DNA from: SHZI01 sp038214295
Lineage (GTDB): Bacteria; Pseudomonadota; Gammaproteobacteria; Steroidobacterales; GCA-2729495
Direction: 5' to 3'
Assembly: GCA_038214295.1 (NCBI GenBank)
Contig: JBBQSA010000001.1
Coordinates: 1-64,000 of the forward strand
Length of the DNA: 64,000 bases
Below the pieces are notes generated by a model. It ran no database searches and was not told where the DNA came from. It saw nothing but the letters and a program-made list of their open reading frames with translations. The translations under genes and the position numbers were made by a program. Shown here in pieces: positions 52,065 to 61,731 of the stretch; the first letter of the stretch is position 1; each line of letters opens with the position of its first letter.

Positions 52065-54029
52065 ATGGCAACTCGATTCCTGGCCGCGCTCGGCGGCCTT
52101 GTCGCGGCGCTCCACTTCCAGGGCGCCCTGGCTGCCCCGGACCCAGGACTCTTTGCGGCCCCGCCCGAAACAGCGGATGTGGCTCTTTCACCGGGCGGCC
52201 GGTACGTGGCCGCCAAGACCTACATCAATGGCCAGTACATGCTGGTCGTCTACGACATCGACAACATCGGCAAGGTGAAGCCGGTTGCGGCCTCGCCCAA
52301 AGACATGCGGGTGAACTGGTTGCGCTGGAAGAGCGACGAGCGCCTGCTCGTCAGCCTGTCCTTCGCCGACCGGCGCTTTGGCATTGCCAGCATTGAAACT
52401 CGGCTCTTTGCCTTGAATCCGGACGGCTCGAAGTTGAAGTTCCTGGTGCCGCCCCGCCGACTCGGCAAGACCGACGAGTCCTTCGAAATGCCCGTGCAGA
52501 TCGCCGACCGGGTGGTGGACTACTTGCCGGACGACCCGCAGCACATTCTCATGCAGTTCAACCCGGAAAACCCCAGCCTGCCGCGCATTTACAAGGTGGA
52601 CGTCTACTCGGCCCAGCGCAGCGTCGTGGAAGGCGGCGAGCCCAACGTCGTGGAATGGACCACCGACCAGCAGGGTCGGCCACGGCTAGGCTACGCGCTG
52701 GACGACCAGAAGATGCTGGAGCAGTTCATCTACCGGGCACCTGACGCAAAGAAGTGGGAGGTGCTGATGACCAGCCCGCTGGGCGAGCGTGACGGCTTCT
52801 GGCCCGAACTCTTCGACCGGGACAATCCGGACATCGCCTGGGTGAGGTCCAATCACGAGGGCGAAACGACAGGCCTGTACCGCTACCAGTTCAGCACCCG
52901 AAGCTACATCGAGAAGCTGTTCCTCCATCCCGACGTGGATATCGGGTCTGTCATCACGGACCCCTCGGGACAACGGGTTGTCGGTGTCAGCTACGTGGTC
53001 GCCGACGGCAAGGTGAAGTGGTTTGACGCCAAGGTCGAAGCGATCTTCGAAGACATCCGGCTGCGAACGCCCACGAAGGGCGGATACATCGCGAGTGCGA
53101 GTAACGACTACCGACGCGTCCTCTATTTCGGCGAATCGCCGGACCTGCCGGGCCGCTACTATCTCTACGACACTCCGACCCGCGAATTGCGCTACTTCGC
53201 GTACCAGTACCCGGGCCTGGACAAGGTACTCCTGGGCCAGATGCGGGCGACCAGCTACAGGGCCCGGGATGGCCTGGAAATTCCAGCCTACGTGACCCTG
53301 CCACCCGGCGTCGGGGCCAAGCCCGACAAACCGCTGCCCGCGATCGTCATGCCCCATGGCGGCCCCGGGGCCCGGGATTACTCGTCCTTTGACCCCTTGG
53401 TCCAGCTGTTCGCCAGCCGCGGGTATGCCGTACTGCAGATGAATTTCCGGGGCTCGGTCGGCTATGGCAAGGAGTTCCGCAGCGCGGGCGAAAAGGAATG
53501 GGGCCAGGCCATGCAGGACGACGTGACCGACGGCACCCGCTGGCTGGCGGCCGAAGGCATTGCCGACCCCAAGCGCACCTGCATCGTCGGCTGGTCCTAC
53601 GGCGGCTATGCGGCGCTGATGGGCGGCGTGAAAGAGCCGGACCTGTATGCCTGTGTCGCGAGTATCGCCGGCGTGAGCGACTTGCGGGACCTGATCAGCT
53701 CCAAACGCCAGTACCTCAACGGCCGGATCGGGACGAGGAACATTGGTGACTTCTGGAGTGACCGGAAGTCCCTCGAGGCGAACTCACCGGTGAACGGCGC
53801 GGAGCGCATCCGGGTGCCTGTATTCCTGGCCCACGGCACCAAGGACCGGGTGGTCCAGCCGCAGCAGTCGAAGGACATGGCGAGTGCACTTAAGCGGGCC
53901 GGCAAGGATTTCCAGTACCTGGAACTGGAGGACGCTGATCACTCGGTTGAAAGTGGCCCGGAGCGGCTAAAGCTTTTCACGGCTCTGGAGGCCTTCGTCA
54001 CACGGATCCTCGGGGATCCGGGACGTTGA
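52065..54029 (+). CDS. S9 family (prolyl oligopeptidase-type) peptidase, exported
   Basis: The product is 654 residues from the ATG at 52065 (GGGGGAG about seven bases upstream; the earlier in-frame GTG at 52038 lacks one). A signal peptide (LGGLVAALHFQGALA) precedes a beta-propeller-like region and a C-terminal alpha/beta-hydrolase domain. Catalytic residues: Ser in GWSYGGYAALMG, Asp in HGTKDRVV, His in EDADHSV. It cleaves short peptides in the periplasm. The 3' end overlaps the convergent MFS gene by 32 bases. Confidence 0.95.
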   Translation: MATRFLAALGGLVAALHFQGALAAPDPGLFAAPPETADVALSPGGRYVAAKTYINGQYMLVVYDIDNIGKVKPVAASPKDMRVNWLRWKSDERLLVSLSFADRRFGIASIETRLFALNPDGSKLKFLVPPRRLGKTDESFEMPVQIADRVVDYLPDDPQHILMQFNPENPSLPRIYKVDVYSAQRSVVEGGEPNVVEWTTDQQGRPRLGYALDDQKMLEQFIYRAPDAKKWEVLMTSPLGERDGFWPELFDRDNPDIAWVRSNHEGETTGLYRYQFSTRSYIEKLFLHPDVDIGSVITDPSGQRVVGVSYVVADGKVKWFDAKVEAIFEDIRLRTPTKGGYIASASNDYRRVLYFGESPDLPGRYYLYDTPTRELRYFAYQYPGLDKVLLGQMRATSYRARDGLEIPAYVTLPPGVGAKPDKPLPAIVMPHGGPGARDYSSFDPLVQLFASRGYAVLQMNFRGSVGYGKEFRSAGEKEWGQAMQDDVTDGTRWLAAEGIADPKRTCIVGWSYGGYAALMGGVKEPDLYACVASIAGVSDLRDLISSKRQYLNGRIGTRNIGDFWSDRKSLEANSPVNGAERIRVPVFLAHGTKDRVVQPQQSKDMASALKRAGKDFQYLELEDADHSVESGPERLKLFTALEAFVTRILGDPGR

Positions 54030-55200
54030 CGAACAGGAACCAGACCCCGACGAGCAGGGTCAGCGCCGCGCCGCCCAGCATGGGTGAACTTGGCGCTACT
54101 GAATAGAAAACCCCGCAGAGGATCGGTCCGAAGATCATCCCCACGGTGGGCGCCGCGGACAGCAGCCCGGCAACGGCCCCCTGCTCCTCCCGCCTGACGC
54201 TCAGGCTGCCGGCCGCGTTCAGGCCCGGCGCGGTGAACCCGAAGCTGAGGCCAAACAGCGCGTAGCCCACGTACAGGGAGGCAACGCCCGGCCCGAAAGC
54301 GAGCAGCAGCAACGCCACCGTCATCACGCCGAAGCCCGTCTTCAGCATCGTGCCCGGCGCGGCCTTCCAGCGCTGCAGCACTACTGCCTGGACGAACACG
54401 GTGACGAAGGCCATGGAGAGCATCGCGAGCATCATCGTGCGCTGGGCCGCTGCCGTGTCCGTGACGCCGAAGCGGTCGGCAATGTACGCGGCGGTCACGG
54501 TCTGCACCCCCGTGAAGACCCCGAACACCACGACCCAGCCCACCAGGTAGGGGAGGATCCGTGGATCGGTGATGCGGAGTTTCAGGTCGGCGCCCACGCT
54601 GGCGCGGCGCGGTGGTTCCGGTAGCGCCACGAAGGCCCAGGCCCCGGCAGCTACCGCGAGGGCGGCGGCAGCGTACATCGGGAACAGCGGGCTGATCACC
54701 GACAGCGCGCCGGCAAAGGCGGGACCCACGATCGTGCCGAGGCCGCCGGACATCGCCACCAGCGCCATGCCGGCCGAGCGGTCCTTCTCTTCCGTCGTGT
54801 CGGCGATGTAGGCCGTCGCCGCCGGGTTGATGCCGCCCACGACCAGGCCGTAGGCGAGGCGCAGCACGACGAGCAGCGCAAACAGCGAGCCCGCCGTCAC
54901 CACACCCATGAGTCCCAGTTGCACCCCGAGGGCGAGCAGCGCGTAGCCGACGGCGTAGCCGCCGAGACCGATGAGATAGACCGTCCGACGACCCAGCCGC
55001 TGGCTCGCGCGCCCCCAGCGGGGCGCCGAGAACGCCAGCATCAGGTTGGACGCGGCGATGATGAAGCCGAGCTGCCACTCGACGAGCCCGAGTTGGCGGG
55101 CCAGCGGCGTGAAAATCACGAACAGGAGCGACTGGCCCATGCCGTAGGTAATGAGTCCGACGAGCAGGATCAGCCGATCCCGCGGAAACGCACTGGCCAC
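53998..55200 (-). CDS. MFS efflux transporter (TetA/DHA1 type)
   Basis: This 400-residue protein has 12 hydrophobic segments and MFS motif A-like sequences (NLMLAFSAPRWGRASQRLGRRTVYLIG) near loop 2-3, with YGLVVGGINPAATAYIADTTEEKDRSAGM around the motif following TM4. The pattern is like TetA/Bcr-type DHA1 exporters. Drug or metabolite substrate is unknown. It overlaps the S9 gene convergently and lies upstream of aceK on the same strand by only 83 bases; co-transcription with the glyoxylate operon is unlikely because it is downstream of that operon. Confidence 0.88.
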   Translation of the reverse strand: MASAFPRDRLILLVGLITYGMGQSLLFVIFTPLARQLGLVEWQLGFIIAASNLMLAFSAPRWGRASQRLGRRTVYLIGLGGYAVGYALLALGVQLGLMGVVTAGSLFALLVVLRLAYGLVVGGINPAATAYIADTTEEKDRSAGMALVAMSGGLGTIVGPAFAGALSVISPLFPMYAAAALAVAAGAWAFVALPEPPRRASVGADLKLRITDPRILPYLVGWVVVFGVFTGVQTVTAAYIADRFGVTDTAAAQRTMMLAMLSMAFVTVFVQAVVLQRWKAAPGTMLKTGFGVMTVALLLLAFGPGVASLYVGYALFGLSFGFTAPGLNAAGSLSVRREEQGAVAGLLSAAPTVGMIFGPILCGVFYSVAPSSPMLGGAALTLLVGVWFLFVNVPDPRGSV

Positions 55201-55283
55201 CGATGACTCCTGACGACTCTGGACGACGGGCCAAGGCTGGCCGCGTCGGGCGCTAGGATATGCGAATTCGGGGGCCCCGGCCG

Positions 55284-57050
55284 CTACTCCGGCAGGGAAG
55301 CCGTCAGCGCCCCGCGGCGCCTGGTGTAAGGCACTACTTCAAGGTGCCTCTCGGCCAGGTGACAGGTCTTCAGCTTTCTCCAGAAGTCCGCCGTCAGCAG
55401 GTCGGAATGGTGACGGAGGAACTCCTCCCTTAGTTCCCCGCGCAGGCCAAGGAACTCCAGAAACTGCTCGGGAAACACGTCCGTGGCCCCGACAAAAAAC
55501 CAGGGCTCGGAACTCATCTCCTCTTCGTCGTCCCGGGCCGTCGGCAGGTCGCGGAAGGTGCACTCGGTGACAAGGCAGAGCTCGTCATAGTCGTAGAACA
55601 CGACCCGCCCGTGACGGGACACGCCGAAGTTCTTCAACAGCAGGTCCCCGGGAAAGACGTTACTGAGGGCGAGATCCCGGATCGCCTGGCCATAGTCCCG
55701 GATCGCGCGGCGGGCCGCGTCCGGGCTGGCCTCACGCAGGAACACATCGAGAGGCTTCATGCGCCGCTCCATGTAGCAGTGCTCGATGATCAGGTCATCT
55801 CCGTCGATGCGGCAGGTCGAGGCCGCCTGCGTCAGCAACTCCTCGAGCAGTTCCGGCGAGAAGCGCGCCTTCGGGAAACGCAGCTGACGAAACTCCTGCG
55901 CGTCCACCAGCCGCCCGACCCGGTCGTGCTGGAAGACGAACTGGTACTTCCCGATCACCTCGTCTCGGGACGCCGTCTTCGGCTCCGCAAAGCGGTCACG
56001 GATCACCTTGAAGACGAGCTCCGACGAGTACAGCGTGAAGACGATCATCACCATACCGCGGATACCCTCCGCGTGCACGAAGGAATCAGTGGAGCGCGCC
56101 AGGTGGCGGAACAGGCTCCGGTAACGTTCCGTCTTGCCCTGCTTGGCACGGCCAAGAACCGTGTAGATCTCGTCCACCGGCTTGCCCGGCATGATCGAGC
56201 TCAGGTACCGGATGGCGGGCTCGACCGCCGGCAGGTCGGCGTGGAAGTAGGAGCGGGAGAAGCCGAAGAGCGGCCGCACCTCGTACTCGGACATCATCAC
56301 CGCGTCAGCGACGATGCCGCCGTCCGGGTGCGCGAAGGCGATGATCAGCGGCAGCATCCAGCCGTCGCCCGTCACCCGGCCAACGAGAAAACCCCGGGTG
56401 GCCCGGTAGAAGACCGGCTGCAGCACCTCGAGACGCAGGTTGTCGGCTCCAAGCTGGCGGGCGTAAATCACCGCCGTGATTTCCTCCGCAATGAAGCGCC
56501 CGGAGGCCGCCTGGTCCGCGTAGTGGCGTGCCCAGGGCACGCCGGCGAGCAGGTGCTCCACGGCGGGCAACAACTCCATCCCCGGAGCCGAGGCGCGCAT
56601 TGGCAGGTCGCCGGGGGACGGCGACCGCGGAGTATCGCCCTCCTCGTCGGCGACGGTCGCAAACTCCACGTCCCGGTTCACGCCGACGGTCTTGAATACC
56701 TTGCGGGTAAGCGAGTTGAAGAAGGTGGCGTCGAACTTCCGGTCCGGACAGCTGGCGATCAGGCTGGCGAACTCTGCCTTGATCTCCCGCCAGGTGGACT
56801 CCTCGGCGATGTGCCGCCCCAGGCGGCCGACCAGGTCCGCCAGGCACTTCTCCACGCGGCGGTCGTACAGCTCGATGCGCTCGACCGCATCCCGCTGGCC
56901 GAGCTGCCACTCCCGCTCCACGAAGCGGCGCTCCGCGCGGCGGGTGATGGCCCGGAAAGTGTGGTTGTAGTCGTCGAAAGCCGCGAAGATCTCGGCCGCG
57001 GCCCGGCGGGCGAGTTCCTGCACCATGGCCGCCGGGCTACCGCCGTCCAT
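55284..57050 (-). CDS. aceK: Isocitrate dehydrogenase kinase/phosphatase
   Basis: This 588-residue bifunctional enzyme phosphorylates or dephosphorylates isocitrate dehydrogenase and so directs isocitrate to the glyoxylate shunt. Family segments include AEGIRGMVMIVFTLYSSELVFKVIRDRF (ATP-binding), GRVVFYDYDELCLVTECTFRDLP and DVFPEQFLEFLGLRG. Length is normal. It is the last gene of aceB-aceA-aceK; the start is 23 bases after the aceA stop. Confidence 0.97.
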   Translation of the reverse strand: MDGGSPAAMVQELARRAAAEIFAAFDDYNHTFRAITRRAERRFVEREWQLGQRDAVERIELYDRRVEKCLADLVGRLGRHIAEESTWREIKAEFASLIASCPDRKFDATFFNSLTRKVFKTVGVNRDVEFATVADEEGDTPRSPSPGDLPMRASAPGMELLPAVEHLLAGVPWARHYADQAASGRFIAEEITAVIYARQLGADNLRLEVLQPVFYRATRGFLVGRVTGDGWMLPLIIAFAHPDGGIVADAVMMSEYEVRPLFGFSRSYFHADLPAVEPAIRYLSSIMPGKPVDEIYTVLGRAKQGKTERYRSLFRHLARSTDSFVHAEGIRGMVMIVFTLYSSELVFKVIRDRFAEPKTASRDEVIGKYQFVFQHDRVGRLVDAQEFRQLRFPKARFSPELLEELLTQAASTCRIDGDDLIIEHCYMERRMKPLDVFLREASPDAARRAIRDYGQAIRDLALSNVFPGDLLLKNFGVSRHGRVVFYDYDELCLVTECTFRDLPTARDDEEEMSSEPWFFVGATDVFPEQFLEFLGLRGELREEFLRHHSDLLTADFWRKLKTCHLAERHLEVVPYTRRRGALTASLPE

Positions 57051-57073
57051 GGTGCAGGCTCCAGTTCATCGGC

Positions 57074-58363
57074 CTAGTGGCCGCCGGCGCCATGGAACTG
57101 CTCGGCTTCGGTACTGCCCTTCATGGCGGTGGTGGAGGTCTCGCCGGAGATCACGGTCTGCACGGCATCGAAGTACCCGGTGCCCACGAAGGCCTGGTGC
57201 TTCGCCGCCCGGAAGCCGTGCTTCTCGTTCGCAAACTCCCGCTCCTGCAGCTCCGAATAGGCGTGCATGCCGGTCTGCTTGTAGGCGCGCGCCAGCTCGA
57301 ACATGGACAGGTTGAGCGCGTGCCAGCCGGCCAGCGTGATGAACTGGTAGCGGTACCCCATGGCCGCAAGGGCTTCCCGGAACTCCTGGAGCTTTTCGGC
57401 GGACAGGTTGGCCTTCCAGTTGAAGGAGGGCGAGCAGTTGTAGGACAACAGCTTGCCGGGAAACTTCGCGTGGATCCCCTTGGCAAAGCGCTCGGCCTGG
57501 GCGAGATCGGGCTTGGAGGTCTCACACCACAGGAGGTCGGCATAGGGCGCGTAGGACAGGCCGCGGTCGATGGCCTGGTCGAGACCGGCGCGAACCTCGA
57601 AGAACCCGTCGCTGGTCCTGCCGCCCGATAGGAACTTGTGGTCCCGCTCGTCGTAGTCGGCCTGGAGCAGGTTGGCCGCGTCGGCGTCCGTGCGGGCGAT
57701 CAGCACCGTCGGGACGCCCATCACGTCGGCCGCCAGGCGGGCCGCTACGAGCTTGTTGATGGCGTCCTGGGTGGGAACGAGCACCTTGCCGCCCATGTGG
57801 CCGCACTTCTTGGCGGAGGACAGCTGGTCCTCGAAGTGCACGCCGGCGGCGCCGGCGCGGATCATGGCCTTCATCAGCTCGAAGGCGTTCAGGTTGCCGC
57901 CGAAGCCGGCCTCGGCGTCGGCAATGATCGGGGCGAGCCAGTCGATGCTCGCGTCGCCGTCCATGTGGTGGATCTGGTCGGTGCGCAGGAGCGCGTTGTT
58001 GATGCGCTCCACCATCTTGGGCACGGAGTCCACGGCATACAGGCTCTGGTCCGGGTACATCTCGCCGCTGCTGTTGCCGTCGCCGGCGACCTGCCAGCCT
58101 GAGCAGTAGATGGCCTTCAGGCCGGCCTGCACTTCCTCGACCGCCTGGTTGCCCGTCAATGCGCCGAGGGCCGAGACCACGGTCTCCGAGTGCAGCAGGC
58201 GCCACAGCTTCTCCGCTCCGAGCCGGGCCAGGCTGTGCTCGATGTGCACGGAGCCCCGCAGGCGGGCCACGTCCTTGGCAGAGTACGGGCGCGTAATACC
58301 CTTCCACCGGGGACTTTCGCTCCATTCTTTCTGGAGTTTCTGGGCGCTGTTTGCTGTGGTCAT
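57074..58363 (-). CDS. aceA: Isocitrate lyase
   Basis: This 429-residue enzyme splits isocitrate to glyoxylate and succinate. The catalytic motif KKCGH is present (SSAKKCGHMGGKVLVPTQDAI) near residues 187-205, with Mg2+-site residues in IARTDADAANLL and the FNW.A segment (YNCSPSFNWKANL). It lies between aceB and aceK, 31 bases after the aceB stop. Confidence 0.98.
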   Translation of the reverse strand: MTTANSAQKLQKEWSESPRWKGITRPYSAKDVARLRGSVHIEHSLARLGAEKLWRLLHSETVVSALGALTGNQAVEEVQAGLKAIYCSGWQVAGDGNSSGEMYPDQSLYAVDSVPKMVERINNALLRTDQIHHMDGDASIDWLAPIIADAEAGFGGNLNAFELMKAMIRAGAAGVHFEDQLSSAKKCGHMGGKVLVPTQDAINKLVAARLAADVMGVPTVLIARTDADAANLLQADYDERDHKFLSGGRTSDGFFEVRAGLDQAIDRGLSYAPYADLLWCETSKPDLAQAERFAKGIHAKFPGKLLSYNCSPSFNWKANLSAEKLQEFREALAAMGYRYQFITLAGWHALNLSMFELARAYKQTGMHAYSELQEREFANEKHGFRAAKHQAFVGTGYFDAVQTVISGETSTTAMKGSTEAEQFHGAGGH

Positions 58364-58394
58364 GACAGTACTTCCGTTTGGGTGCTGGTGATGG

Positions 58395-60017
58395 TCAGTC
58401 CAGCCGTTCGTAGGCTGGCAGGGTCAGGAATTCGTCGAAGTCGGGCTTGCGAATCATGGCGCCGAACAGGGCGGCGGCCGCTTCGAAGTTGCCCGTCGCA
58501 AAGCGCTGGGCGCCGATCTCACCGGCGATCACCTGCAGTTCTTCAGCGAGGGCGGCGTCGAAACGCGACGCGGTGATCGGGCGTCCGTCGGAAGTGCGGG
58601 CGGTGTGCCGCACCCACTGCCAGATCTGGGCCCGGGAGATCTCGGCCGTCGCCGCGTCTTCCATGAGGTGGTAGAGGGGCACGCACCCGAGGCCCCCGAG
58701 CCAGGCCTCCACGTACTGGATACCGACACGGATGTTGTGCCGCAGGCCCTCGTCGGTGATGGCACCATCTGGCACCTGCAGCAGGTCGGCAGCCGACACC
58801 GAGGCATCGGGTCGAAGGACAGCCAGCTGGTTGGGGCCGGTCATCACGGAGTCAAATGCTTCCAGCGCAATCGCGGCCAGGCCGGGGTGGGCAATCCAGG
58901 TGCCGTCGTGGCCGGCACGGGCCTCCCGGAGCTTGTCGGCCCGGACGCGCCCCATGGCCGCCTCGTTGGCAGCCGGGTCGTTCTTGATCGGGATCTGGGC
59001 GGCCATTCCGCCCATGGCATGGGCTCCGCGCCGGTGGCAGGTCTGGATCAGCAGGTCCACGTAGGACTTGAGAAAGTGCCGGTCCATCGTGATCAGGCCA
59101 CGGTCCGGGAGCACGAAGTCCGCCCGGTTCCTGAACTTCTTGATGAAACTGAAGATGTAATCCCAGCGCCCGCAATTCAGGCCCGCTGAGTGCTCGCGCA
59201 GCTCGTACAGGATCTCGTCCATCTCGAAGGCCGCGAGGATGGTCTCGATGAGGACAGTTGCCTTGATGGTCCCGCGGGCCATGCCCAGCCAGTCCTGGGC
59301 CGCGTTGAACACGTCGTTCCAAAGCCGGGCCTCGAGATGGCTTTCCATCTTGGGCAGGTAAAAGTACGGCCCGGTTTCGTGCAGGGCCAGCGACTCGTGG
59401 TTGTTCGCCACGAAGACGGCAAAGTCGAACAGCGATCCCGACGTGATCTCGCCGTCCACCTGCACGTGCTTCTCCGGCAGGTGCCAGCCACGGGGCCGAA
59501 CGATCAGCGTCGCGATCTTCTCGTTCAGCCGGTAGTGCTTGCCGCTGGCAGGGTCGTCGAAACTGATGGTGCGATCCACTGCGTCCTTCAGGTTCTGCTG
59601 GCCGTGGACGATGTTCTCCCAGGTGGGAGCGCAGGAGTCCTCGAAGTCCGCCATGAAGGTGCGGGCCTGCGAATTGAGCGCGTTGATCATCATCTTGCGC
59701 TCGACGGGCCCGGTGATCTCCACGCGCCTGTCCTGCAGGTCATGTGGCACGGGCGCCACCCGCCAGTCGCCGGCACGAACCGGGGCCGTGTCGGGGAGAA
59801 ATCCGGGCAATTGGCCCGCATCGAGCTCCGCCTGGCGCTGGTGCCGGCGCGCGAGCAGCTCGAGCCGACGGCGATTGAACTTACTGTGCAGGTGAGCCAC
59901 AAGAGCGAGGGCCCGCTCGTTAAGAACAGTCCCGGCTCCCGGGACCGCGGGACCGTGGAGGGTGGCGGGCTGTCCGGCGCTGGCCGGTGCCCCCGCAGGA
60001 TGGGTTGCACTTGTCAC
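58395..60017 (-). CDS. aceB: Malate synthase A
   Basis: This 540-residue enzyme condenses glyoxylate with acetyl-CoA. Signature segments: DFEDSCAPTWENIVHGQQNL, KMESHLEARLWNDVFNAAQ and LNCGRWDYIFSFIKKF. The start is GTG at 60017 with no strong ribosome site. It is the first gene of the glyoxylate operon and diverges from the regulator gene across 83 bases that hold three direct repeats. Confidence 0.98.
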   Translation of the reverse strand: MTSATHPAGAPASAGQPATLHGPAVPGAGTVLNERALALVAHLHSKFNRRRLELLARRHQRQAELDAGQLPGFLPDTAPVRAGDWRVAPVPHDLQDRRVEITGPVERKMMINALNSQARTFMADFEDSCAPTWENIVHGQQNLKDAVDRTISFDDPASGKHYRLNEKIATLIVRPRGWHLPEKHVQVDGEITSGSLFDFAVFVANNHESLALHETGPYFYLPKMESHLEARLWNDVFNAAQDWLGMARGTIKATVLIETILAAFEMDEILYELREHSAGLNCGRWDYIFSFIKKFRNRADFVLPDRGLITMDRHFLKSYVDLLIQTCHRRGAHAMGGMAAQIPIKNDPAANEAAMGRVRADKLREARAGHDGTWIAHPGLAAIALEAFDSVMTGPNQLAVLRPDASVSAADLLQVPDGAITDEGLRHNIRVGIQYVEAWLGGLGCVPLYHLMEDAATAEISRAQIWQWVRHTARTSDGRPITASRFDAALAEELQVIAGEIGAQRFATGNFEAAAALFGAMIRKPDFDEFLTLPAYERLD

Positions 60018-60044
60018 GTTTCGACTCTACGATAATTTTTAGAG

Positions 60045-60082
60045 AAATTTCACAGAAAAAATTTCACATTGTAAATTTCACA
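60045..60082. promoter_or_regulatory. Three direct repeats with 14-bp period between aceB and its regulator
   Basis: AAATTTCACA occurs exactly at 60045-60054, 60059-60068 and 60073-60082. The 14-bp period does not match the 10.5-bp turn, so alternate sites face different sides unless the regulator bends or wraps DNA. The repeats lie between the divergent starts of aceB and the regulator. Confidence 0.85.
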
Positions 60083-60100
60083 TCGGGAAACCAGAGCTCC

Positions 60101-61657
60101 ATGTCAGGACTCCTCCGCAAGAGCCACTTCCTGGGCGCCAAGATCCGCAATCTGCGGAAGCGCAACGGCCTGACCCTCCAGGACGTCTCAACCCGCTGCA
60201 TCCAGCTGGACGCGGACGTGGCCCCCTCGGTTTCCTACCTCAGCATGATCGAGACAGGCCAGCGGATTCCGTCAACCGCCGTTCTGAACCTTCTCGCCTC
60301 ATTATTCCAGAAGGATCCCCGGTGGTTCCTCGACGGGAATCCCGAAATCGAGCCGCCCCCGCCGGGCAAGGCCACCGGCGGCATCACGCGGTTCCCGCTG
60401 GAGCCGGGCTTCCTGTTCTCCCGGGAGCTACTGGAGGCGGCCATTCCGGAGCTGCTGGCCCAGACCGGCACGACGGGCCGCCAGTTCGCCCACCTCCTCA
60501 TCCGCTCCTACCAGGAAATGTCCCGGAACGACTTTCCGGATCTCGAACGCTCGGCCGAGGAAGTGGGCAGCCGCCGCTTTCCCCTGACGGTCGATGACCT
60601 CATCGGCCTCTGCAATCGTCACGGCGTGGAGATCCAGTGGTTCGACCGCAAGCCCCTGCTTGCCCGGGACAACGACCGGCGGGTGCGCAGCATGGTCCGC
60701 TCGTTCTTCGAGTCACCCTCCACGATCTACATGAATCGCCGGCTGCAGAAGGATCCGGCCCGCCTGAAGTTCGACCTGGCGTCGCACCTGGCGCACAAGG
60801 TCCTGCACGGCGGTGACGGCCTCAAGTCGGCCCACGCGACGGGCGGCGAGATGGGTGGCAGCCCGGCGGGAGCCGAGCAGAACACCGGGGGCATGAATGC
60901 CCAGGATGTATTGTTTGCCTGGAGAGACTTCGAGTGCAGTTTCTTCGCGGGTGCCCTGCTCTGTCCGAAGCGTCCCTTCCGGCGCTTCCTGACGCGCGAG
61001 AACTACCGGGTGGCGGCCGGGAGCAAGCTGGAGCTGACTCCGGCCGTGATCATGCGGCGAATGACGGCTGTGTCGCCCTACCGGTACTGGCATTTTTTCG
61101 ACGCGTATCCGCCTGGCTTCCTGCGGGCCGTGTACCGGGGCAATGGCATCCCGCTTCCCTGGGGTAACCTGGCGATGGTCTCTGACCCCTGCCCCCGGTG
61201 GGCGGTGTTCCGCATGATCGAGCAGGCGCGCACGTCACAGCCGGCCTCCCAGATCTCGGTGCTGATCGACGGCGAGCGCTCGCTGCTCTACTGCTGCCAC
61301 TCGGTCCGCACGAAGGACATGGCCGGCAATCCCCATGTGCTGTCCGTGGGCGTGGATCTAGTACCCGCGCTGGAGTCCCAGGGCATCGATGCCACCGAGG
61401 TGGTCGCAAGCGTCGGCCAGGCCTGCCGCCGGCACGGGGGACAGGCCCCGGTTCCCGCGCAAGCGACGCAGGCTATCCGGTCCGTCGGACGTGTGCTCAA
61501 CATCGAGTGGATCAGCGAGGCCCTGGAATCGCCGGCAAGCGTGATCTGCCCGCGCAGCAGTGCCTGCCCGCGCACACCCCGCTGCAACACCACCACGCCC
61601 ACATCCCGGGCCGCCGAGATCGATGATGTGCGGCAGGAGATCCTGGACGAGATGTAG
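60101..61657 (+). CDS. RamB/PrpR-like XRE-family regulator of glyoxylate or short-chain acyl metabolism
   Basis: The product is 518 residues from the ATG at 60101; an upstream in-frame ATG at 59987 would overlap aceB and run through the repeats. Residues about 8-75 form an XRE HTH (KIRNLRKRNGLTLQDVSTRC, SYLSMIETGQRIPS). The C-terminus has a Cys cluster (CPRSSACPRTPRC), like the Fe-S cluster site of mycobacterial PrpR, and HLAHKVLH resembles an IrrE/ImmA-type helix in the middle. It probably responds to acyl-CoA or acetate status and controls aceBAK. Confidence 0.88.
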   Translation: MSGLLRKSHFLGAKIRNLRKRNGLTLQDVSTRCIQLDADVAPSVSYLSMIETGQRIPSTAVLNLLASLFQKDPRWFLDGNPEIEPPPPGKATGGITRFPLEPGFLFSRELLEAAIPELLAQTGTTGRQFAHLLIRSYQEMSRNDFPDLERSAEEVGSRRFPLTVDDLIGLCNRHGVEIQWFDRKPLLARDNDRRVRSMVRSFFESPSTIYMNRRLQKDPARLKFDLASHLAHKVLHGGDGLKSAHATGGEMGGSPAGAEQNTGGMNAQDVLFAWRDFECSFFAGALLCPKRPFRRFLTRENYRVAAGSKLELTPAVIMRRMTAVSPYRYWHFFDAYPPGFLRAVYRGNGIPLPWGNLAMVSDPCPRWAVFRMIEQARTSQPASQISVLIDGERSLLYCCHSVRTKDMAGNPHVLSVGVDLVPALESQGIDATEVVASVGQACRRHGGQAPVPAQATQAIRSVGRVLNIEWISEALESPASVICPRSSACPRTPRCNTTTPTSRAAEIDDVRQEILDEM

Positions 61658-61731
61658 CCCGCCACTGGCGAGGCACCGCGACGGACTCCGCAGGGCTCAG
61701 ACGAGCGCTGGAATCAGTCCGCTGGGGTTCT

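Noticed and set aside
50076..52115. 679-residue open frame antisense to the P-type ATPase
   Set aside because: The plus-strand ATPase has complete HMA, CPC and DKTGTL motifs; the antisense frame has none.
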